Of a DNA stretch of 64,000 nucleotides, positions 18,601 to 26,187 are shown in pieces. This DNA comes from Chryseobacterium sp. MYb7 (GTDB lineage: Bacteria; Bacteroidota; Bacteroidia; Flavobacteriales; Weeksellaceae). Within the stretch, counting starts at the first letter, position 1. Every line of letters starts with the position of its first letter. A program made the position numbers and the translations under genes. The DNA lies in contig NZ_PCOU01000020.1 of assembly GCF_002979455.1 (NCBI RefSeq), positions 39,606 to 103,605 on the forward strand, given 5' to 3'. Under the pieces are notes generated by a model. The model was given only the letters and a program-made list of their open reading frames with translations. It ran no database searches and was not told the origin of the DNA.

Positions 18601-21517
18601 GCTTTTCTTCCAGTAATTTTATTTCATTTGCATTCTTCTCTACTATAGAACGTTTTACTTTACCGGACAAGAAGCATAAATATCCAAATACTGCTTTCAA
18701 GTTTTCTTCCCAATCACGATAAAATCCATACACCGAAAACTCAGGAAATACATTATCATTATTCAAAAAACCAAGACTTTCTTGGTAAATAATAAAATGA
18801 TGGATATTTTGAGGAGCTAGATCTACTCCATTTTCTTTTCTTATATTCAAAAAATATTGGTTCGGAAATAATTCATTATGAATTCTTTCTATAAGTTCTA
18901 GTTTACTCGACCTTCCTACCAGAGCAGATAATAAATAAAAATTATAATCAGAGTGAAAACCGTATTTTTCTGCTACATATTCCAAATCTTCTATCCATAG
19001 TGGAAGATTTTCCATTTCTCTTCTATCAGGACTTTTTTCCTGAAATTCCAAAGCGTGAAAAATACTAAGTGATAAAAAGCCACTGACTTTATCATCAAAA
19101 TTAAACTTAGTCCCTTCCAACTTTTTCGAATATGGTTCCATATTGAACCTCCAAATAAAATATCCGGTATTGTAAGATCCAATTTCGTCTTTAAACGAAT
19201 GGACGACTTCTTTTGAATTTCCAGAATCTTCGATTATATTAATTACTGTATTCTGAATATATCCAAATTCCCGGAATGCTTTCTCGGTATCTAAATTAGA
19301 AGATAATGTAATGGCAGGAAATTTCAACCTTATGTAACGGTTGAATGACTCCATATTATATCCTTTAGCAACAATATCATCACACGTCCGTTCGATCGTA
19401 TTTAGTAAAATTTCTCCCTCATCGTCTGCGTCATATTCAAAAAATTTCTGCAATAAATAAAGCCCATCACCATCCGACACAGTCAACGTTTTATTCCTGA
19501 CAACATAGCGAATAGCTTCTTCCGGCTTACCGAGAGCTAGCAAAGCGTTTACGAGAAATATCGCATTCTCACGAAATAATGTATTGTATCTAAAATTTAA
19601 CCTTTGCGATAATAGCAGCAAGGAAATAACTTTATGTGTTAGGCCGAAATCGGCCGAAATTCCAACAATTTTTTTAACATCAGATAACACTATGTCTGGA
19701 TTTACGCTGTTTACAGCACATTCATCAATCCAATCTTGACTACATTGTTCAATCGCACTTATTTTACTGTCATCACCTGCATTTGATAAATGATATACTC
19801 TTTCAGAAATCCCAAAGTTGGTATGAGGGTTTTTGAGTATAAAATTCCCTATATTTTCATGTATTTGTACTTCAATATCTTTAGATCTTTCATTTACGTA
19901 ATCTGAAAAAGAGGTATGGTAAATACTTATTGACTCTTCATTCCGCAGTAAATGCTGAATTTTTTGGAAACTTTTCAAAAAATGATGCTTAGTCGAATCG
20001 GGTACAATTTCCTTCAGTAATTGTTTATCAATAGAAACCCTTAGCCTCGACAAAGTAGCGGCAAGCCACACTTCGTCTGTCTGGTCATCAATATCTTGCC
20101 ATACTCTGCTGTAGTAATTTTCAATCTCACCACTAATAACCGGAATTTTATTAATCCAATCATCAATCTTAGTAAGGTCATCTGTCTCCAAAATATAATT
20201 AATCAAATATCTGAGGTACAGTGGATGACCTTCTGACTTTTCCGCAAGTTCATTTATCTGAGTCGTTGATAAATTTTTGCCTTTTAATTCTTCCGATACA
20301 AACTTTTCAGTATCATTAATCGGCAGCGGAGTAATCTTTATTTCATTATTTGTATTTATTAATACTTGGTAAGAATTGGGAAGCGTCTTACATGACACAC
20401 AAGAAAAAATAATCTTAAAATTTGAAGGGAGAGGCTGAGGTAATACAGACAGATATTCTTCAATTTTATCTGCGCTCACGTCATCTAAGCCATCTATAAT
20501 TAAGAATGCTGTTTTTCCTTGTTGCTGAAAATTATTAGATAGTTTTTTTATCGCTTGATGAATATTAAATATTCTGCTACTTTGCGAGTCATCCTGTGTT
20601 AGCTTAGGGGGAACCGTGTTATACAGAGAACGGTGGCATACTTCTTCAATCCACCTCATAAAAAAATCAGGCGTTGCTCTTATCTGTGTAGGATACTCTT
20701 CATTTTCAGGAACTTTTACAAAAAAGCGGTCAAGTACAATATAGTTATCATTTTGCACTTTCAATTGCGCTGCTACCGTAGTTTTTCCAGATCCAGGACT
20801 TCCGGTTAGTAAATAGAAATTTTGTTTTGGCTCGTTTTGAATAACTTTATTGATACTATCAATTACATTCACATTAGGTTTACTTTTGGCAATATCATTT
20901 TCTAACGATTGAGGTATTGATATTTCATTGACAGTAGTAAATAAAACGTTATTTCTCTCTAAACATTCGGTAATTCTTTTAATGCTGGTCGCACCGAGAG
21001 TCCCTACATTGTCATAACCAATAACTCCCGTCACATATCCATCTATAATCAGCGGAGCTCCCGATAGACCTTCAAAATCACCTAAATCTTTATATTGGTC
21101 ACATTGAAGATCAACATCCCAAGCATTTTGTTTGGAATTATCAATTCTGGAAACAATTCCATTATAACTTCCTCCAGAGTTAACTCTGATTTTTGGAAAC
21201 CCGTAAGACTGCCATCTTTGATTATAAGGTATATCAACACTCTTTATAGGCAAAATACTAACATTTGTTACTTCTGAATTAAGCTTTATTAAAGCAACAT
21301 CACATTCCGGAATCCTTTCAATTATGCTTGCAGAAATTTCCGAGTCATTGATTATAACATTAATATTTTCATTTTCTGGGAGAGAATGATTACATGTGAT
21401 TAATACTTTTTCTGCACCAGTTGTTCCTACAAAAAATGCAGAGCTTGAACTACTTTCAGAATTGATTTGAAATGTTGCTGCTTCTATTTCTTGAGGGTGT
21501 AAAATTCTTTCTATCAT
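15689..21517 (-). CDS. Trypsin-like protease fused to a STAND ATPase (AVAST type I-like sensor/effector)
   Basis: 1942 residues. Residues ~20-190 are a trypsin-fold protease with the full triad: His44 (TCNHS), Asp73 (ECDVALIKL) and Ser152 in GLSGAP, with YVTGVIG after it. A STAND NTPase follows: Walker A GSPGSGKTT (239-247), Walker B AFLIIDGLDD (337-346), a sensor-like strand FKIIFSCVS and a winged-helix region. The remaining ~1400 residues are alpha-helical and repeat-like, with no motif I recognise. Avs proteins and related trypsin-NTPase conflict systems use such C-terminal repeats to detect phage proteins, then activate the N-terminal effector. Start and stop overlap the neighbours by ATGA junctions on both sides, so all four genes are translationally coupled. 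The MBL plus trypsin-STAND combination matches AVAST type I as published; I do not assign subunit letters. Confidence 0.85.
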   Translation of the reverse strand: MIERILHPQEIEAATFQINSESSSSSAFFVGTTGAEKVLITCNHSLPENENINVIINDSEISASIIERIPECDVALIKLNSEVTNVSILPIKSVDIPYNQRWQSYGFPKIRVNSGGSYNGIVSRIDNSKQNAWDVDLQCDQYKDLGDFEGLSGAPLIIDGYVTGVIGYDNVGTLGATSIKRITECLERNNVLFTTVNEISIPQSLENDIAKSKPNVNVIDSINKVIQNEPKQNFYLLTGSPGSGKTTVAAQLKVQNDNYIVLDRFFVKVPENEEYPTQIRATPDFFMRWIEEVCHRSLYNTVPPKLTQDDSQSSRIFNIHQAIKKLSNNFQQQGKTAFLIIDGLDDVSADKIEEYLSVLPQPLPSNFKIIFSCVSCKTLPNSYQVLINTNNEIKITPLPINDTEKFVSEELKGKNLSTTQINELAEKSEGHPLYLRYLINYILETDDLTKIDDWINKIPVISGEIENYYSRVWQDIDDQTDEVWLAATLSRLRVSIDKQLLKEIVPDSTKHHFLKSFQKIQHLLRNEESISIYHTSFSDYVNERSKDIEVQIHENIGNFILKNPHTNFGISERVYHLSNAGDDSKISAIEQCSQDWIDECAVNSVNPDIVLSDVKKIVGISADFGLTHKVISLLLLSQRLNFRYNTLFRENAIFLVNALLALGKPEEAIRYVVRNKTLTVSDGDGLYLLQKFFEYDADDEGEILLNTIERTCDDIVAKGYNMESFNRYIRLKFPAITLSSNLDTEKAFREFGYIQNTVINIIEDSGNSKEVVHSFKDEIGSYNTGYFIWRFNMEPYSKKLEGTKFNFDDKVSGFLSLSIFHALEFQEKSPDRREMENLPLWIEDLEYVAEKYGFHSDYNFYLLSALVGRSSKLELIERIHNELFPNQYFLNIRKENGVDLAPQNIHHFIIYQESLGFLNNDNVFPEFSVYGFYRDWEENLKAVFGYLCFLSGKVKRSIVEKNANEIKLLEEKLDELIDRLVPDLRNRVFWQRSYSLPEKLFPTIFKKFTNLLIDAFPYKISEFVEKILQKKHYQLGLYTEGYIESLFVISRELARDGDHDVSSFKVVKVLEEHILMTVENRWERNEYLLRLIELYAILQNDDKAKSVFKEMINTSMGPTWYKEDQLGIINTAVSNIVPHNGDMSYLRNFAAHLDYASGEMTFQRYIKQQQEQFVGDLTKIGLLKQAVEYIKYLILPDYSTVINNAESFNVDMPETGEGYILGANAIEEQSAVLALIQNIDPENSLIVWALSELCILGADYHLADYAKEHAKIINNFENSDSSRLDTIFRRWSKFIVSEFNDEYRSEYLEEFFGNISSSNHVLAKKYLEEVGMTNLESSTEHIDTDTRPKENTDDPLNTLVVARNNAQQKLDTENKSEARKIITNALEEIQNQKYGVWAYNYSHKITDLRNLYIQSYNSSPELIKSLKNLILNEPYYDEWIIADHIIKFLQNSDDENEKKLILQAVDEHLGLMIKTPQQHYNKYDWITILSQEKSNVKEEEVLLGLLIWFLNHPSLTVKNRVIEILTWLGSVIPEKVVGGLIDEIISSGYKISKELSASVIHQLSNLNPAGFSQEFKSALENNLEASLKQEHFMIKNSLLDAMIEQQNLGIPNFDDMIKLFEDTFVKSPIGSGEIFFDETYLQPIDEFLYDLNDLGILTKEFAEKLISSIENLLPLPIKDCQKASGYIDRSFNDHNNIPSVSDFETLLKYALNIAVHSCAVLKSRKEVANILRFYQPIFPENRLNADFRNYNESFENEIKHLFETGQLNFEKLKINGEIPLSYHSVIKDEIKRNKQEIIDVVGYLVPLSEVGLRASTYPWPSFLENEYPIDIPKSGNGKIVPLFIKCDDAGNVTGSDLVPAVLNETVMDILPDLQNDIKSKFWRVGRNWGNNNKGISSNIGYFSTIPLDKIDNIKLQYKVVLRIFYGYNSYMVDISEQKILNL

Positions 21518-22710
21518 AAAGTAATTGTATAAAATGTGTCTTCAAGGTAATGGATTGAATAATTATATTTAAGCATCCAATCTTCATTTTCGAAAAAAAT
21601 CGAATTCTCAGTTTTATAATTGAAAAATAATTGTCTTTTAAATTTTGTTTTCCTTGTAACGATATGAGCAAGTGTCTCTTTATCAGGATGATTATGCCGT
21701 CCTCCATTTGTAGATATTAAATATAACTCTGAGTCTATTTTATTCAAAAGCTCACAACTAATATTTCTAAAACTACCATGGTGTGAAACTTTAATTAAAT
21801 CAAATATGATGATTCCTTCGCTTTGAAACTCTTCCAGAGACCTGACAATTATATCAGGATGGGCATCAGCTAAAAACAATAATTTTCTTTCTTTAATTTG
21901 AAGTACAAAGGCTATAGAACTACCATTGGAAGCCGTATTATCAGCATGATAATTTTTCTCAAGCAATTCTTCAATTGTCAGTTTCTTTTTTGAAATTTGC
22001 TTAGGAAATAACTCCGCTTGTTCTTTTTCCCAAGATAAAAGCATCTCAAATGCATCATCATAAAATGATGAGCTTCCTTGAGTATAATTGACATCAAATT
22101 TTTTCAACTCGTTAGCCCACAATTTTTTGAGTTTGTCCAGCTTATCATTATTAGGTGACAGAAGGTAAAATGATGCATCATCGTTGACTTTAATTTGTTT
22201 TTCATTGTTTACCGAAACAGCAAGCTGATTAAAGTCCGTATTCCAATGATACCCTCCTTTTAAGATTAAAGCACCAACCGTTGTACCTTGTGCTGCGCTG
22301 ATAATTTTAGATTCTTTCTTGCCTTTATCTTTTGCATAACCTCGTCTGATAATTTGCTGAAGAATCTTATCATCACTTATTTCTGTAGGATCAGGTTCGG
22401 CATTAAAAAGATGTCGATAGGTATTATGCCAAATTTGATTAATATCAATGATTTTAGAAGAATTATTACGCCTAAGAAATTCGACTGCTCCCTGTATATG
22501 ATCTTTATCTATATGTGTAATAATAAACTTTTCTAATACATGACCTTCTCTATTAATTTTTTCCAAGTCTTTCATCAGATGATTCGTAACGGTATCATTA
22601 TATCCACTGTCGATCAGGATATAAGTTTGATGTGTATCATCGGGATCAAAAAAGCATACCAACAGACAATCTCCATCTTTTGCAGGATATGCCTTAACAC
22701 TAATGTTCAT
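21514..22710 (-). CDS. ComEC/Rec2-type metallo-beta-lactamase-fold hydrolase (AVAST type I-like)
   Basis: 398 residues. The MBL fold begins at once: VKAYPAKDGDCLLVCF, then ILIDSGYND (metal-binding strand). The main zinc motif HxDxDH is in ITHIDKDHIQGA, and late ligands lie in LLFLADAHPDI and DLIKVSHHGS. This is the ComEC-like branch, whose members are usually nucleases or phosphodiesterases. No membrane segment is present, so the protein is cytosolic. A lineage-specific insert (about 130-250) separates the two metal-binding halves. It is the first gene of the operon and overlaps the trypsin-STAND gene by ATGA. In AVAST type I an MBL protein is part of the defence complex. Nuclease activity is inferred, not shown. 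Confidence 0.82.
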   Translation of the reverse strand: MNISVKAYPAKDGDCLLVCFFDPDDTHQTYILIDSGYNDTVTNHLMKDLEKINREGHVLEKFIITHIDKDHIQGAVEFLRRNNSSKIIDINQIWHNTYRHLFNAEPDPTEISDDKILQQIIRRGYAKDKGKKESKIISAAQGTTVGALILKGGYHWNTDFNQLAVSVNNEKQIKVNDDASFYLLSPNNDKLDKLKKLWANELKKFDVNYTQGSSSFYDDAFEMLLSWEKEQAELFPKQISKKKLTIEELLEKNYHADNTASNGSSIAFVLQIKERKLLFLADAHPDIIVRSLEEFQSEGIIIFDLIKVSHHGSFRNISCELLNKIDSELYLISTNGGRHNHPDKETLAHIVTRKTKFKRQLFFNYKTENSIFFENEDWMLKYNYSIHYLEDTFYTITL

Positions 22711-22717
22711 TATATTT

Positions 22718-22734
22718 TAAAACTACTAGTTTTA
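22718..22734. promoter_or_regulatory. Palindromic operator candidate at the MBL start
   Basis: TAAAACTA-C-TAGTTTTA is a perfect palindrome with 8-bp arms and a single central base. It ends only 8 bp before the MBL start codon, a position where bound protein would block transcription or initiation of the whole defence operon. Confidence 0.45.
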
Positions 22735-22786
22735 GCTAATTTATGAAAAAGTAAATCTTACTCAATAATTCTGTTTTGTAATTCTA

Positions 22787-22798
22787 ATCCGATCGGAT
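22787..22798. promoter_or_regulatory. Perfect 12-bp palindrome upstream of the MBL operon
   Basis: ATCCGATCGGAT is a perfect uninterrupted palindrome, G+C-richer than the surrounding DNA, 77 bp upstream of the MBL start. It may be an upstream operator; no cognate regulator is encoded nearby. Confidence 0.3.
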
Positions 22799-23138
22799 GC
22801 TGCTTAGCTACTAAATACAAAACTATTTTTAAAATTATTAAGAACTAAGGAATTATTGATAATCAACAATTTATTCTTTTCCCATAAGTGATATGTAGAT
22901 TCAGTACTTTCTTTTACAAAATCTTTATATCTAAAATTACAATTTTTTAAACAATAAATGTAAATATCAGGGTAGCAAATATTAATATTTGTAGTGAAAA
23001 AATTGAATTTACCTCCCGCCAATAGCTAAACATAAAAAATTCATACTGTCCCAGCAACTTGAATCTATCATTTTTATTTACATAGTAACTATCATAAAAA
23101 TACCTTCGTCTCGGCTGTAATTTTGTTAACAATTTAAG

Positions 23139-23169
23139 TGTATATTTCGATTTATTATCGAAATATACA
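23139..23169. promoter_or_regulatory. Perfect 13-bp inverted repeat before the membrane HNH gene
   Basis: TGTATATTTCGAT (23139-23151) and ATCGAAATATACA (23157-23169) are exact inverted copies with a 5-bp spacer, ending 11 bp before the ATG at 23181. This could be an operator or, in RNA, a stable hairpin masking the ribosome binding site. There is no T run after it, so it is not a typical terminator. Confidence 0.6.
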
Positions 23170-23180
23170 TTTTAATATCT

Positions 23181-23996
23181 ATGCAAAAAAATAAAAAGGT
23201 TCACAGAAAAAAACTTCCACACAGAGATTTAAAACTTCTTTGGGGATTATCTGGTGGTATTTGTGCTTATTGTAAAAGACCATTTATAGATATGGAAAAT
23301 TTGACATACACTGTACATCAAGCACATGTTATAGCCAGAAGTGATAAAAGCTTACCTAGCTATAGAGAAATTTCTTTAGAAGAAAAAGACAGGTATGAAA
23401 ATCATTTTCTTTTACATCCTACATGTCATGAAGAAACTAAATATTTTTCTTTGGAAGAACTTCAAGCAATAAAAGAAAATCATGAAAAACATATTAGAGA
23501 TACATTGAACGGAACTTACCATCCCTTCCCTATAGGAAAAGGTAAATTTGCAAAATATTCGCATATTACCTATTATCCTATTGAAAAAAGATTTAATCCT
23601 TTAAAATCGTATTTATCCATTCTTTTCTCTACAATAATGATCATTTTATTTTTCCTTTATATAATTTATATAGATGCTAAAAAATTTGACACACCATTCT
23701 TTCTATGCGTGAGCCTAATTGTATTCAGCTCACTTTTAATAGTAAAAGCGATAAGAGAAATCAAACAAAAACAAATCGAAATAATATATGAAGGAGATTG
23801 TATTTTTGCAGGATGTAATGGTAAAGTAAATATTATACGTCCATCACCTATTTGGGACACAATTACTAAACAGACTGTTCCAGAACCGGGAATGGGTATT
23901 TGCAATTTTGACCACACTCATACTTTCACTGTTTCACGAAACCTATCTATTTCTAATAGGGGAGACTATCATGATTTTAAAATCAAAATTTCATAA
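23181..23996 (+). CDS. Membrane-anchored HNH-type nuclease candidate
   Basis: 271 residues. Residues ~15-105 form an HNH/treble-clef module: GICAYCKRPF (CxxC), QAHVIARS (the first catalytic His), NHFLLHPTCHEETK (Asn/His and a second Cys-His pair) and a helical end. A basic N-terminus (KNKKVHRKKLPHRDLK) could contact DNA. Two membrane helices follow (about 144-163 and 171-189) with a short external loop. The C-terminal ~70 residues return to the cytoplasm and contain CIFAGC ... ICNFDHTHTF, a second possible zinc site (C-x4-C and C-x3-H-x-H). It stands alone, divergent from the AVAST-like operon. HNH nucleases are common defence effectors. An HNH linked to a membrane hairpin and a C-terminal sensor-like domain suggests a self-contained defence protein, but this is inference. 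Confidence 0.65.
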   Translation: MQKNKKVHRKKLPHRDLKLLWGLSGGICAYCKRPFIDMENLTYTVHQAHVIARSDKSLPSYREISLEEKDRYENHFLLHPTCHEETKYFSLEELQAIKENHEKHIRDTLNGTYHPFPIGKGKFAKYSHITYYPIEKRFNPLKSYLSILFSTIMIILFFLYIIYIDAKKFDTPFFLCVSLIVFSSLLIVKAIREIKQKQIEIIYEGDCIFAGCNGKVNIIRPSPIWDTITKQTVPEPGMGICNFDHTHTFTVSRNLSISNRGDYHDFKIKIS

Positions 23997-24057
23997 ATTA
24001 AGGAAGCAATGCCGATCTCTTTATTAAACTATAAAATAACTATTCAATTCTTAATTT

Positions 24058-24085
24058 TTTAGCCCCCGCGAGGCTAGCATCTTGC
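24058..24085. other. Isolated G+C-rich islet
   Basis: Within a very A+T-rich 184-bp spacer, AGCCCCCGCGAGGCT forms a small hairpin (AGCC/GGCT) followed by AGCATCTTGC. No T run follows on either strand, so it is not a terminator. It may be a scar or end of another mobile element. Confidence 0.25.
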
Positions 24086-24180
24086 TTGTCCTAATCAAAA
24101 CTCTTTATAAATTTACATCTATTTCCAAAATCTCCTGATCATCAAAAATTGCAATAATTTCTAGCACTATTATACTTCCA

Positions 24181-26187
24181 TTATATTTCAATTATTGTCC
24201 ATTTTTCTCTATCAATACTATTAAGATGAGAGTCAAACCTTTCTCTACATACTGCAAAGCACAATAAATTTGTAGGTCTCGAGAAACCAACATATGCCAT
24301 TTTAGAGGATTGTTTGTGGTATTTTTGTGTTTTATTGAAATTTATAAACTTGAATTGGTCAGACAATCTTTGACTTTCATAATTGTTATTTCCATTTTGA
24401 TAAAATGTTTCAAGGTATAATGTAGCTGTATGTGTTTCTCCCTTTACGGAGTGAATAGTTGAAATGTCTATGTCAAATCCATGGAGATTTAGTTTATTAT
24501 TAAAATTAGTATTCTGTTGAGTATTTGGGCGACCTTGATCATTAGCAATTGTAGAGGTATTATATATGAAGTCATTAGATGCCTGTATAGATTTATTAAA
24601 CAGGGCCAAGAAATCTGGAATATATGTCTTTATTGAGGTGTAAACCTCAATAAATTTTCCTTTTACAATACTGATGCTCCAATTGTATAAGTTTCTTTTT
24701 AAGGATATATATTCTTCATAATGATTGATCTCAATATAATTTAGAAGTTCACTTTTAGAAAAGTATGCTCCTTCTAATCTCAAAATTTTAATAAGAGCAT
24801 TTAATATACTTTTTCTAATTGGTTCAAGAGTTTTCTTTTCCTTATTAAAGAGAATCAAATAAGAATCTAAATTTTCGTAATCAATCTTTTGTATTGTGTT
24901 TTCAGTTATTAAATCTTCAAAATAACTTTTAATAGCCAATTTATTTATATCATTTGTTTTCTCTTTTGTCCATCCTATGACTTTATATTTATTTTTAGGA
25001 TGTAACAAAATTTCCCCTGAAGTAATATATGTCTGTATAAGTTCTGAAAATCTAGTAATTACTTGTTGTATATTTTCAATATTGAAAACTAAAAGGTGAG
25101 GTTTAAGATTGCTGGTGTCATTTTTTCCTTCAACATTAAAATTTCCTTCTCTGCTTAATGCAAAGCAATTAACTAATTCTGCAATATTTCTAGATAATCG
25201 TTGACTCCCATTTATATTTTTAGTCCTTCCATTATCTCTAAGAATCCAAATGTCTTCTAAAGAAACTTCTCCAGTATAAATTGCTTGATTTTTATCTCCA
25301 ATTCTCTGATATTTTGAAAGATTATTATTGTTATCATAAAAAAATTTTTCAAGCAGATTATATTGATGTATATCTACATCCTGCATTTCATCTACAAAAA
25401 TAAAATTGAATCGTTGTTGTAAAATACTTTTTATTTTAGGATACTTATATAGATATATTTCAGCAAGTAAATAAGCATCATCGAAATGTAAAATCCCTTT
25501 AGAAAGGATTTTTGTTTTTAATGCAATCATCCATTGTTCAACTTTATTTTTTTCATCTATGCTGAAATCTTGCCAATTTTGTCCTCTTCTTGGTTTAGAA
25601 ATTGTAAGGATTGGTTTGTTTAATCCACTTAATATTTTCAATGAACCGTCTTCAAATAATAGTCTATATTTATAAAGAAGTCCTTCATTAGAGCGGATGA
25701 AATATTTTGCAGTATTAGCTTCTTGAATGGTAAATCCGTTTAGATTTACACTTAAAAATTTATTTATTGTTTCATTATAAATTTCATTATCAATTCTAAT
25801 TATCTTTCTACCGTATTGAATATGATAATAAGGAATTGCTAAAAATTGATCTACAAAACTTTGAATAGTTCCGATAAAATTCGGATAAGAGAATAGTTTA
25901 GGACAATATCTACCAATTTTATCCCTTATTTCATCAATTGCAGTATTTGTATGTGAAAGGATTAAAACACCTCTATTATTCGACAAAGGTAATTTTGTTT
26001 CTAAAATTAATAATTTAGCGAGAAGAGCGGTTGTTTTGCCACTACCCGGAACAGCTTGAAGATCTATTGTTTCAAAATTTCTTATAAAAGAAATTCTTTC
26101 TTCATTAAACGTTTTTCCTTCCGGAAGTAAAATACTCTCAGCATATCTAATATCATCAATGGAAACATTAAACATTTCTTGTGGCAT
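24181..26187 (-). CDS. UvrD/Rep-like helicase, GajB-like (Gabija)
   Basis: 668 residues. Superfamily 1 helicase motifs are clear: Walker A AVPGSGKTT (45-53), motif Ia region VLILSHTNTAIDEI, motif II FIFVDEMQDVD (262-272), motif III RIGDKNQAIY, and a late HSVKGET (motif V-type) with FSRPTNLL. The start overlaps the end of the upstream OLD-type nuclease gene by 20 bp, the arrangement of gajA-gajB. In Gabija, GajB senses DNA ends or helps activate the GajA nuclease. At 668 residues it is longer than GajB proteins I remember (about 500), so it may be a variant. Composition is very A+T-rich, in line with horizontal acquisition. Confidence 0.75.
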   Translation of the reverse strand: MPQEMFNVSIDDIRYAESILLPEGKTFNEERISFIRNFETIDLQAVPGSGKTTALLAKLLILETKLPLSNNRGVLILSHTNTAIDEIRDKIGRYCPKLFSYPNFIGTIQSFVDQFLAIPYYHIQYGRKIIRIDNEIYNETINKFLSVNLNGFTIQEANTAKYFIRSNEGLLYKYRLLFEDGSLKILSGLNKPILTISKPRRGQNWQDFSIDEKNKVEQWMIALKTKILSKGILHFDDAYLLAEIYLYKYPKIKSILQQRFNFIFVDEMQDVDIHQYNLLEKFFYDNNNNLSKYQRIGDKNQAIYTGEVSLEDIWILRDNGRTKNINGSQRLSRNIAELVNCFALSREGNFNVEGKNDTSNLKPHLLVFNIENIQQVITRFSELIQTYITSGEILLHPKNKYKVIGWTKEKTNDINKLAIKSYFEDLITENTIQKIDYENLDSYLILFNKEKKTLEPIRKSILNALIKILRLEGAYFSKSELLNYIEINHYEEYISLKRNLYNWSISIVKGKFIEVYTSIKTYIPDFLALFNKSIQASNDFIYNTSTIANDQGRPNTQQNTNFNNKLNLHGFDIDISTIHSVKGETHTATLYLETFYQNGNNNYESQRLSDQFKFINFNKTQKYHKQSSKMAYVGFSRPTNLLCFAVCRERFDSHLNSIDREKWTIIEI

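Larger units (their letters stand above)
22711..23180. other. Divergent control region between the AVAST-like operon and the HNH gene
   Basis: 470 bp with no convincing gene; minus-strand frames of 60-72 codons inside it are Lys/Asn/Phe/Tyr-rich with no motif and look accidental. It holds three separate palindromes, listed on their own: 22718-22734 just before the MBL start, 22787-22798, and the long inverted repeat 23139-23169 just before the HNH start. Confidence 0.6.

Noticed and set aside
22804..23132. Minus-strand reading frames in the divergent control region
   Set aside because: They are Asn/Phe/Tyr/Lys-rich, lack motifs, overlap each other in different frames and cover palindromes; they look like chance frames in A+T-rich DNA.
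24058..24085. Terminator for the HNH or GajB-like gene
   Set aside because: The small stem is not followed by a T run on either strand.
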